From: Azonexus sp.
GTDB lineage: Bacteria; Pseudomonadota; Gammaproteobacteria; Burkholderiales; Rhodocyclaceae
NCBI GenBank assembly: GCA_030697085.1
Contig: JAUYQT010000712.1
Location: 1-5,602, forward strand
Length of the DNA: 5,602 nt
Reading direction: 5' to 3'
The notes below the pieces were generated by a model. The model worked only from the letters and a program-made list of their open reading frames with translations, ran no database searches and was not told where the DNA came from. The position numbers and the translations under genes are program-made. This document shows positions 1 to 5,497 of the stretch, one piece after another. The stretch's first letter is position 1. Every line of letters begins with the position of its first letter.

Positions 1-1
1 C

Positions 2-175
2 CTTGAATTTACTGACAAAGCGCCGAAAGTGACGGCAATTATCGGCATGCAACCGGTTTCCATGAGTTTGGGCATGGAATTGTCGCCTGAAGTCGAAGCG
101 CGGATTCCCGAACTGGTGGCGATGACCCTGACTGAGTTGGCGGCACTGGGGATTGTTGCCGAGGCGCGGAACTGA
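2..175 (+). CDS. hupD: Hydrogenase maturation endopeptidase, C-terminal part (HupD/HoxM/HyaD family)
   Basis: Only the last 57 residues are in the window; the 5' part lies upstream. The frame opens at base 2 and ends at TGA 173-175. The peptide contains IIGMQPVSMSLGMELSPEV, which resembles the 'GxQP ... G.ELSPxV' stretch near the C terminus of [NiFe]-hydrogenase large-subunit proteases, followed by a closing leucine- and alanine-rich helix. Such proteases act in the cytoplasm. After nickel insertion they remove a short C-terminal peptide from the large subunit, which closes the active site. The metal-binding acidic and histidine residues of the family cannot be checked because most of the protein is missing. 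The stop codon overlaps the hupF start by one base (TGATG), and a hupF-type gene directly downstream is the classic context (hupDF, hoxML). The family call rests on this short tail plus neighbours. Whether it is closest to HupD, HoxM or HyaD cannot be decided here. Confidence 0.85.
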   Translation, partial: LEFTDKAPKVTAIIGMQPVSMSLGMELSPEVEARIPELVAMTLTELAALGIVAEARN

Positions 176-447
176 TGTGCTTGTCGATTCCTAAGCAGGT
201 GGTGGCCTGGGAGGCCGATGGCGACTTTGCCTGGGTGGAGCGGAATGGTCAGCGCGAGCAGGTCAACATGATGCTGCTCGGCCCGCAGCCGATAGGCACC
301 TGGGTGCTGACTTCTCTGGGGCTGGCCAAGGAAGTCATTGAGCCGGAAGAGTTGGCTCTGATTGAAGAAGCGTTGTCCGCTTTGGCCGCATCGCTTGATG
401 GTGATTATGATTCGACCCTTTACTTTCAGGATATCAAGCCCCGGTGA
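175..447 (+). CDS. hupF: HupF/HoxL hydrogenase chaperone (HypC paralog)
   Basis: This 90-residue protein starts MCLSIPKQVV, the HypC-family signature with the essential Cys2, and continues as a small OB-like domain followed by a helical tail from about residue 57. It differs from the true HypC encoded at 1018-1257: it has a longer acidic C-terminal tail, and it carries Ser47 where HypC has His46 (TSLGLA against VHVGYA). Proteins of the HupF/HoxL group bind the large-subunit precursor and help deliver or protect the Fe(CN)2CO group, especially in the presence of oxygen. The ATG at 175 is fixed by the need for Met-Cys at the N terminus; it overlaps the upstream stop by one base, with GAGG at 161-164 as a plausible ribosome binding site. 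The gene ends in a four-base GTGA overlap with the next gene, so translation is probably coupled. The position between a hupD-type and a hybE/hupJ-type gene supports HupF rather than a second HypC. Confidence 0.9.
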   Translation: MCLSIPKQVVAWEADGDFAWVERNGQREQVNMMLLGPQPIGTWVLTSLGLAKEVIEPEELALIEEALSALAASLDGDYDSTLYFQDIKPR

Positions 448-995
448 GTGAGCGCATTCGTACCCCGGCCATGGCGCCGCCGCCGATTCGCCCGGCCATC
501 GCCCGCGAAGAAAATCCGGACGCCTTTTTAGCCGCGCATTACGAGCACGTCTGGCGGACCCGTATGCACGACATGCCCTTTGTTAATCCGGCGCTGTCGG
601 TCGAAACAATCGGCTTTATTCAGTTGCAGGGTGACTGGGTTGGTGTGGTGGTCACACCGTGGTTCATTAACCTGTTTCTGGTGTTTGGCGGCGGTGAGCT
701 ATGGGGCGATATTCCCGCTGGTGAGCGGCGCTATCTGAATTTGCCTTGTGGCACGCTGCAATTTATTGCTGATGATGATCCGGATATCGGGCCTTATCAG
801 TATTGTCCGCTGATCGCGCCGGTCAGTAATGTGCCGGACATGGCGACGGCCCGGCAAACCGCGCTCGACGCCATGGCTGCTGTCATGGTGCCGCCAGCGC
901 CACCCGTGGTCGAAGAAGCGCCGCCGCCGGATCAGCCGGAAAAGCGCGATGTATCCCGGCGTGGCTTCCTGCGCGCCTTGTCGGGCCGTCGCTGA
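444..995 (+). CDS. hupJ: HybE/HupJ (HoxT)-type hydrogenase assembly chaperone with a C-terminal twin-arginine-like motif
   Basis: This 183-residue protein starts at GTG 444, within the GTGA overlap with the hupF stop; AGGA at 428-431 may serve as ribosome binding site. Residues about 20-148 fit the HybE family: a 'NPDAFLAAHYEHVWRTRMHD' helix, a 'FVNPALSVE' segment, then a strand-rich core containing 'VVVTPWFINLFL' and 'LPCGTLQFI'. The family assists cytoplasmic assembly and export proofreading of [NiFe] hydrogenases; E. coli HybE was reported to bind the precursor of the Tat-exported small subunit. A proline- and glutamate-rich linker (about 148-166) leads to a basic tail with SRRGFLR at 171-177. 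That tail matches the Tat signal consensus S/T-R-R-x-F-L-K, but it sits at the wrong end of the protein for export, so the protein itself is probably cytoplasmic. The family call is solid. Whether HupJ, HoxT or HybE is the best symbol is a matter of nomenclature, and the intervening hupG/H/I genes found in some hup loci are absent. Confidence 0.85.
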   Translation: MSERIRTPAMAPPPIRPAIAREENPDAFLAAHYEHVWRTRMHDMPFVNPALSVETIGFIQLQGDWVGVVVTPWFINLFLVFGGGELWGDIPAGERRYLNLPCGTLQFIADDDPDIGPYQYCPLIAPVSNVPDMATARQTALDAMAAVMVPPAPPVVEEAPPPDQPEKRDVSRRGFLRALSGRR

Positions 996-1005
996 ACTCA
1001 AGATT

Positions 1006-1012
1006 GAGGAAG
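1006..1012 (+). promoter_or_regulatory. Ribosome binding site of hypC
   Basis: GAGGAAG lies seven bases (counted from GAGGA) upstream of ATG 1018. It decides the hypC start in favour of this ATG over in-frame upstream codons, which would extend the protein into the overlapping hybE-like gene and lose the obligatory Met-Cys N terminus. Confidence 0.75.
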
Positions 1013-1017
1013 TAATC

Positions 1018-1257
1018 ATGTGTTTGGCAATACCGGCTCAAGTCGTTGAGCTACGCGAAGGTGACAATGCCGTGGTTGATCTGGCCGGGGTGCGTAAAGA
1101 GATTTCGCTGGCCTTGGTCGACAATGTCGCGGTGGGCGATTACGTCATTGTTCATGTCGGCTATGCGCTGAACAAGCTTGATCCGGAAGAGGCCGCCAAG
1201 ACGCTGGCGCTGTTTGGTGAGCTGGGCCAGCTTGATGCCGGGCAAACGGTTCATTAA
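1018..1257 (+). CDS. hypC: Hydrogenase maturation chaperone HypC
   Basis: This 79-residue protein has the standard HypC length and starts MCLAIPAQVV. Cys2 becomes available after Met removal and, with HypD, holds the iron during Fe(CN)2CO assembly. His46 in VIVHVGYALNKLD matches the conserved HypC histidine. The family shuttles the iron group from the HypCD complex to the hydrogenase large-subunit precursor in the cytoplasm. The ATG at 1018 is preferred over longer in-frame starts because of the Met-Cys requirement and the strong ribosome binding site just upstream. The stop TAA overlaps the hypD ATG by one base (TAATG), and hypC-hypD adjacency is the usual arrangement of these two partners, so translational coupling is likely. 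The gene is separated from the hybE-like gene by only 22 bases, with no space for a separate terminator, so both are probably on one transcript. Confidence 0.95.
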   Translation: MCLAIPAQVVELREGDNAVVDLAGVRKEISLALVDNVAVGDYVIVHVGYALNKLDPEEAAKTLALFGELGQLDAGQTVH

Positions 1258-2384
1258 TGAAATATATCGACGAATTTCGGGATGGCGAGGTCGCCCAAAC
1301 AATAGCTGAGGCGATCAGGCGCGAGGTGCAGCCGGGGCGGCGCTATCACTTCATGGAGTTTTGTGGCGGCCATACCCATGCCATTTCACGCTATGGGGTG
1401 TCCGACCTGCTGCCTGATAGCGTCAAGATGATTCACGGCCCGGGTTGCCCGGTCTGCGTCCTGCCAATTGGTCGGGTCGATCAGGCGATCCGGCTTGCCC
1501 TCGAACAAGGCGTCACCTTATGTACCTATGGCGATTGCCTACGCGTGCCGGCATCGGATGGTTTGTCGCTGCTCAAGGCCAAGGCCAAAGGCGGCGATAT
1601 CCGGATGGTTTATTCCAGCGCCGATGCGGTGACACTGGCACAGAAAAATCCGGACAAGCAGGTGGTTTTCTTTGCCATTGGCTTTGAGACGACGACTCCG
1701 CCAACCGCCGTGGCGATCAAGCAGGCCGCCGCGCTAGGCTTGAAAAATTTCTCCGTGCTGTGCTGCCATGTGCTGACCCCTTCGGCAATTTCGAGCATTC
1801 TTGAATCGCCGGAAGTACGTCAGTGGGGCACCGTGCCGCTCGATGGTTTCATTGGCCCGGCGCATGTATCGACCATTATCGGTAGTCGCCCCTACGAATT
1901 TTTTGCCGAGGAATACCGCAAGCCGGTGGTGATCGCCGGTTTCGAGCCGCTCGATGTGATGCAGGCGATCCGCATGCTGATCCGGCAGGTCAATGAAGGC
2001 CGGGCCGAGGTTGAGAACGAGTTTTCGCGTGCGGTTGATCGTAACGGCAACCTCAAGGCGCAGCAGTTGGTGGGCGAAGTCTTTGAAATGCGCAAGCAGT
2101 TCGAGTGGCGCGGTTTGCGGGTTTTACCCTACTCTGCCCTGCGCATTCGTAGCCAGTTCGCCGAATTTGACGCAGAAAAGCGCTTTCCGCTGGATTATGT
2201 CCCGGTTCCGGACAACAAGGCCTGCGAGTGCGGGGCCATCCTGCGCGGGGTCAAGCGGCCGCAGGACTGCAAGTTGTTTGGCACGGTCTGTACCCCGGAA
2301 AACCCTATGGGTTCGTGCATGGTTTCATCTGAAGGCGCCTGTGCGGCGCACTACACTTATGGGCGGTATAAGGATGTGGCCTAA
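1257..2384 (+). CDS. hypD: Hydrogenase maturation iron-sulfur protein HypD
   Basis: This 375-residue protein is of normal HypD length. Visible family motifs are FCGGHTH with Cys36, GPGCPVC with Cys64 and Cys67, and GFETTTP at 142-148. The C-terminal region is cysteine-rich, with Cys323, Cys325, Cys338, Cys345, Cys354 and Cys362, and includes the [4Fe-4S] ligands and nearby redox cysteines. The spacing of Cys36, Cys64 and Cys67 is the same as that of E. coli Cys41, Cys69 and Cys72. HypD with HypC forms the scaffold where two cyanides and one CO are attached to iron; the cluster and thiols are thought to provide electrons for cyanide transfer from HypE. The start is ATG 1257, sharing one base with the hypC stop and lacking a strong ribosome binding site of its own, which fits coupled translation. 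All key residues appear intact. Downstream, the expected hypE does not follow directly: a 380-base gap containing a repeat intervenes. Confidence 0.97.
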   Translation: MKYIDEFRDGEVAQTIAEAIRREVQPGRRYHFMEFCGGHTHAISRYGVSDLLPDSVKMIHGPGCPVCVLPIGRVDQAIRLALEQGVTLCTYGDCLRVPASDGLSLLKAKAKGGDIRMVYSSADAVTLAQKNPDKQVVFFAIGFETTTPPTAVAIKQAAALGLKNFSVLCCHVLTPSAISSILESPEVRQWGTVPLDGFIGPAHVSTIIGSRPYEFFAEEYRKPVVIAGFEPLDVMQAIRMLIRQVNEGRAEVENEFSRAVDRNGNLKAQQLVGEVFEMRKQFEWRGLRVLPYSALRIRSQFAEFDAEKRFPLDYVPVPDNKACECGAILRGVKRPQDCKLFGTVCTPENPMGSCMVSSEGACAAHYTYGRYKDVA

Positions 2385-2397
2385 ATTGGCGTTGTTT

Positions 2398-2640
2398 TCC
2401 GCCTTGAGGGCGGGCGTACTTTCTTTTGCTTCGCCAAAAGAAAGTAGCCAAAGAAAAGGCGACCCCAGCTTGCACGGTCGGCTGCGCCGACTCCCCTGCG
2501 CTACTCGAAACCGGCGGGGGCTGCGGAACTCGGGCCTACGGCCCTCAGACAGTCCTCGCCCTTTGTCCGCCGATTTCTCCGTTGCTCGGCGTGCCACATG
2601 GGGGCCTGAAAGGCGGCACGGAGTCGGGCATTGTTCGAGA
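2398..2640. repeat. Probable dispersed intergenic repeat between hypD and hypE (boundaries approximate)
   Basis: The 380-base stretch 2385-2764 contains no credible gene. Most of it resembles a dispersed repeat that I recognise from intergenic regions of beta- and gammaproteobacteria, often mis-annotated as small proteins (one frame reads 'RQKKVAKEKATP', the opposite strand 'FLWLLSFGEAKES'). This recognition is from memory and was not searched. The element is rich in short inverted repeats: a 12-bp hairpin at 2417-2446, a 6-bp stem at 2477-2482/2486-2491 (loop TGC), and a 5-bp stem at 2532-2536/2540-2544 (loop TAC). Base composition shifts sharply from the flanking genes, with alternating A/G-rich and GC-rich blocks. 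No transposase fragment is visible, so it is either a non-autonomous element or a relic. The remainder, 2641-2764, is AT-richer and has no feature I can name with confidence. Confidence 0.6.
2417..2446. other. Perfect 12-bp inverted repeat (stem-loop) inside the intergenic repeat
   Basis: TACTTTCTTTTG at 2417-2428 is exactly complementary to CAAAAGAAAGTA at 2435-2446, with a six-base loop CTTCGC. The transcript in either direction could fold into a stable hairpin, though the stem is AT-rich. There is no uridine tract directly after it on the + strand, so it does not look like a standard intrinsic terminator. A second, GC-rich 5-bp stem with loop TTGAG lies just before it (2399-2403/2409-2413). 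A role in transcript processing or stabilising the hypD 3' end is possible but is only inference. Confidence 0.7.
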
Positions 2641-2764
2641 AATCGAATGCTACGGTGGACACGGAAAAATGCCAAAAACCAAAATTGCCAGTTAGCTACG
2701 GGTAGTTTTCCGAAAAATAACAGTTGAAGCAGAACCCATCCCAATAAATCTATCGACCCACTCC

Positions 2765-3817
2765 ATGACCCAAACCCGTAAAAACTACGTTCGTCCCCTC
2801 GATATCAAACACGGCCAGGTCGACATGGCGCATGGTGCCGGTGGTCGGGCAATGGCGCAGTTGATCGATGAGTTGTTCGCCAAATATCTCGGCAATGAAT
2901 ATCTCGCCCAAGGTGATGATGGCGCCTTACTGCCTTCGCCGGGCGAGGGGCGGCTGGTCATGGCCACCGACTCGCACGTTGTCTCGCCGCTGTTTTTCCC
3001 TGGCGGCGATATTGGCTGCCTGTCGGTGCATGGCACAGTCAATGATGTGGCGATGATGGGGGCCAAGCCCTTGTGGTTATCTGCAGGTTTTATCCTTGAA
3101 GAGGGGTTCAAGCTCGCCGATCTGGCGTTGATCGTGCAAAGTATGGCCGCCGCGTCAAAGGCTGCCGGGGTGCCGGTGGTGACCGGGGATACCAAGGTTG
3201 TCGAGCGTGGCAAGGGTGATGGTGTGTTCATCACCACAACCGGGGTCGGCGTGGTTGCGCCGGGGGCTGAACTGTCCGGGCGGTCTGCCCGGCCGGGCGA
3301 TGTGATTCTGGTTTCCGGAACGCTTGGTGATCACGGTATGGCGATCATGGCGGTGCGTGAGAGCCTGGGCTTTGAGTCGCCAATTGTTTCCGATACCGCA
3401 GCGTTGCATGGTTTGATCGCGGCAATGCGTCAGAGCGGGGCGGAGATTCATGTGCTGCGCGACCCGACGCGCGGTGGCTTGGCAACGACGCTGAATGAAA
3501 TCGCTCAACAATCCGGGGTCGGGATGATGCTGCAGGAGAAGGCTTTGCCGATTAAACCAGCGGTCAATGCCGCCTGTGAGTTTCTCGGGCTTGATCCGCT
3601 TTATGTCGCGAACGAAGGGAAATTGGTCGCGATCTGCGCCGAAAATGACGCTGAAGTGCTGCTGGCGGCGATGCGGGCGCATCCCTTGGGGGCTGATGCG
3701 GCAATTGTCGGGACGGTGCATGAAGACCCGCATCATTTCGTCCAGATGACCACCGGATTTGGTGGCAAGCGGATTGTCGACTGGCTGAGTGGCGAACAGC
3801 TACCGAGGATCTGCTGA
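2765..3817 (+). CDS. hypE: Hydrogenase maturation carbamoyl dehydratase HypE
   Basis: This 350-residue protein has normal HypE length and ends in PRIC (347-350). The C-terminal cysteine receives a carbamoyl group from HypF and is dehydrated with ATP to a thiocyanate, the cyanide source for the HypCD iron. Family motifs of the PurM/SelD-like ATPase fold are visible: HGAGG (23-27), DDGALLP (51-57), ATDSH (67-71), GTVNDVAMMGAKP (90-102), TGDTKVV (140-146) and DPTRGGLATTLNEIA from 233. The chosen start, ATG 2765, gives an N terminus (RPLDIKHGQVDMAHGAGG) that fits proteobacterial HypE. The alternative ATG at 2825 would remove the strand before HGAGG. No Shine-Dalgarno-like sequence precedes the start. 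The gene lies 380 bases after hypD, an unusual distance, and only three bases before hypX. All expected catalytic elements look intact. Confidence 0.97.
   Translation: MTQTRKNYVRPLDIKHGQVDMAHGAGGRAMAQLIDELFAKYLGNEYLAQGDDGALLPSPGEGRLVMATDSHVVSPLFFPGGDIGCLSVHGTVNDVAMMGAKPLWLSAGFILEEGFKLADLALIVQSMAAASKAAGVPVVTGDTKVVERGKGDGVFITTTGVGVVAPGAELSGRSARPGDVILVSGTLGDHGMAIMAVRESLGFESPIVSDTAALHGLIAAMRQSGAEIHVLRDPTRGGLATTLNEIAQQSGVGMMLQEKALPIKPAVNAACEFLGLDPLYVANEGKLVAICAENDAEVLLAAMRAHPLGADAAIVGTVHEDPHHFVQMTTGFGGKRIVDWLSGEQLPRIC
3805..3809 (+). promoter_or_regulatory. Likely ribosome binding site of hypX, inside the hypE 3' end
   Basis: GAGGA within the last hypE codons ends 11 bases before ATG 3821. The spacing is a little long, but this is the only purine-rich match there. 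It supports ATG 3821 as the hypX start and coupling with hypE translation. Confidence 0.5.
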
Positions 3818-3820
3818 ATC

Positions 3821-5497
3821 ATGCGCATCCTGTTTATTACCCACAGTTTTAACAGCCTTGCCCAGCGCCTGTATTGCGAGTTGAGCGCCCTCGGCCACGA
3901 AATCAGTATTGAGTTTGATATTGCTGACGAGGTGAACGAAGAGGCTGTGGCCTTGTTCAAGCCTGACTTGATCGTTGCGCCATTTTTGAAACGGGCGATC
4001 CCTGAATCCATCTGGGCCAAACATGTTTGTCTGGTGGTGCATCCGGGAATCGTCGGGGATCGTGGTCCTTCAGCGCTGGATTGGGCGATTCAGCTCGGCG
4101 AAACGATGTGGGGGGTGACCGTACTGCAGGCCGAGGCTGAAATGGATGCCGGGCCGGTTTGGGCTTCGGCAGTATTTCCGCTGCGGCAGGCGATGAAGTC
4201 ATCAATTTATCGCAATGAGGTGACCGAGGCAGCGGTGCAGGCGGTGCGACTTGCGGTTGAGCGCTTTGCGAGTGGCAATTTTGTGCCGCAACGCGTCGCG
4301 GGTCAGACCCACGCCTTGATGAAACAGGCGGACCGCGCGATTAACTGGCAAACCGATAGCACGGCCAGCATTCTGGCGCGTTTGCATGCTGCTGATGGTT
4401 TTCCCGGCGTGGCAGATCGTCTGTTCGGCCAGCCCTGTCACCTGTTTGATGCCTGGCCTGAGGCCAGCCTGAAAGGCGAGCCGGGCAGCCTGATCGGGCG
4501 GCGTGGCACTGCTATTTGCCGGGCAACCCGTGATGGGGCGGTATGGATTGGCCATGTTAAAGCGGCGGGTGGGATCAAGCTCCCGGCGACGCTGGCTTTG
4601 CCGATGGCGCTGGAATTGCCGGAACTGCCACTGGCTGACTACTGGAAATCAAGCGCCGCGACCTGGCAGGAGATCAGCTACGAAGAAGCTGGCGGGGTGG
4701 GGTTTCTCAGTTTCGAGTTTTACAACGGTGCGATGAGCACGGCGCAGTGTCAGCGGCTGACCGAGGCGTTTAAATGGGCAGAAACCCGTCCGACCAAGGT
4801 GATTGTGCTGCGCGGCGGCAGCGACTTCTGGTCGAACGGCGTCCACCTCAACACTATCGAAGCAGCAGAAAGTCCGGCGGATGAGTCTTGGGCCAACATC
4901 AATGCGATTGACGATCTGGCCGAGGCCATTTTGTGCTGTAAACGCCAGTGCACCGTAGCATCGCTGGCCGGAAACGCCGGGGCAGGTGGCTGTTTTCTGG
5001 CGCGTGCCGCTGATTACGTTTGGGTGCGGGATGGCGTAATGCTGAACCCGCATTACAAGAATATGGGCAATCTTTACGGCTCCGAGTTCTGGACTTACCT
5101 GCTGCCGCCTCGGGTTGGTGATGATGGCGCCAAGGCGATCATGCGACATCGTCTGCCAATGACGGCCAAAGAGTCGGTAAAACTCGGATTTTACGATGCC
5201 TGTTTGCCTGGTCCGGGTTTCGCCGTTGATGTTGCCAGGCGGGCGGCTGAGTTGGCAGCAGCGCCGGATTTTGCCGCGCAACTGGCGGCAAAGCAGGCCA
5301 AACGTGCAGCGGATGAAGCGACTAAACCGCTGGCCGCCTATCGCGCCGAAGAGTTGCAGGAAATGAAACGCAATTTTTATGGTTTTGACCCCTCGTATCA
5401 CGTTGCGCGCTATCATTTTGTTTCGCGGAGCTTGAACTCCTGGACGCCGCGCCATCTTGCCCGTCATCGTGATCTCGACTGGAAAATTCCTCAATGA
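3821..5497 (+). CDS. hypX: HypX/HoxX, CO-producing hydrogenase maturase (formyltransferase plus crotonase domains)
   Basis: This 558-residue protein has the two-part HypX architecture. Residues 1 to about 165 form a formyl-tetrahydrofolate-binding formyltransferase domain, with HPGIVGDRGPSALDW at 74-88 corresponding to the active-site loop of such enzymes. A formyltransferase C-terminal-like segment follows (ADRAINW at 170-176 to about 270). From about 285 comes an enoyl-CoA hydratase/isomerase (crotonase) domain, with the oxyanion-hole segments RGGSDFWSNGVHL (331-343) and SLAGNAGAGG (381-390), and a conserved 'NPHYKNMGNLYGSEFW' segment (409-424). HypX transfers a formyl group to coenzyme A and decarbonylates formyl-CoA to CO, the aerobic source of the active-site CO ligand. 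Tyr412 and Glu422 appear to correspond to the catalytic Tyr and Glu proposed for Aquifex HypX (from memory). The start is ATG 3821, three bases after the hypE stop. The stop overlaps the next gene by four bases (ATGA). The family call is firm. Confidence 0.95.
   Translation: MRILFITHSFNSLAQRLYCELSALGHEISIEFDIADEVNEEAVALFKPDLIVAPFLKRAIPESIWAKHVCLVVHPGIVGDRGPSALDWAIQLGETMWGVTVLQAEAEMDAGPVWASAVFPLRQAMKSSIYRNEVTEAAVQAVRLAVERFASGNFVPQRVAGQTHALMKQADRAINWQTDSTASILARLHAADGFPGVADRLFGQPCHLFDAWPEASLKGEPGSLIGRRGTAICRATRDGAVWIGHVKAAGGIKLPATLALPMALELPELPLADYWKSSAATWQEISYEEAGGVGFLSFEFYNGAMSTAQCQRLTEAFKWAETRPTKVIVLRGGSDFWSNGVHLNTIEAAESPADESWANINAIDDLAEAILCCKRQCTVASLAGNAGAGGCFLARAADYVWVRDGVMLNPHYKNMGNLYGSEFWTYLLPPRVGDDGAKAIMRHRLPMTAKESVKLGFYDACLPGPGFAVDVARRAAELAAAPDFAAQLAAKQAKRAADEATKPLAAYRAEELQEMKRNFYGFDPSYHVARYHFVSRSLNSWTPRHLARHRDLDWKIPQ

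Noticed and set aside
954..995. Tat export of the HybE-like protein
   Set aside because: The twin-arginine motif is at the C terminus with no hydrophobic region after it, and the protein family is cytoplasmic.
829..1017. Upstream extension of hypC to an earlier in-frame ATG
   Set aside because: It would add 63 residues overlapping the hybE-like gene and bury the essential Met-Cys N terminus. The ribosome binding site sits before ATG 1018.
2399..2430. Intrinsic terminator after hypD
   Set aside because: The GC-rich 5-bp stem at 2399-2413 is followed by GCGTAC, not by a run of T; the T-rich stretch after that belongs to the arm of the next hairpin.
2426..2695. 89-codon + strand open frame in the hypD-hypE gap
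   Set aside because: It is the translation of the intergenic repeat, low in complexity and rich in Gly/Pro/Arg, with no domain and no ribosome binding site. Such frames are a common source of spurious proteins.
2325..2744. 139-codon - strand open frame across the hypD end and the repeat
   Set aside because: It runs antisense into the well-conserved hypD C terminus and through the repeat. Its composition is not protein-like and nothing on this strand supports expression.
2724..2752. Possible sigma-70 promoter before hypE (TTGAAG, then TAAATC/AATCTA)
   Set aside because: The -35-like box matches four of six bases, and no -10 hexamer at 15-17 base spacing matches more than about half of the consensus. 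Too weak to list as a feature, although some promoter here would make biological sense.
2385..2764. CRISPR array or insertion sequence with transposase
   Set aside because: There are no regularly spaced direct repeats and no transposase-like reading frame. The short inverted repeats differ from one another.
4649..5494. 281-codon - strand open frame
   Set aside because: It lies entirely antisense to the clearly conserved crotonase domain of hypX and shows no recognisable family. It is a shadow of high-GC coding sequence.
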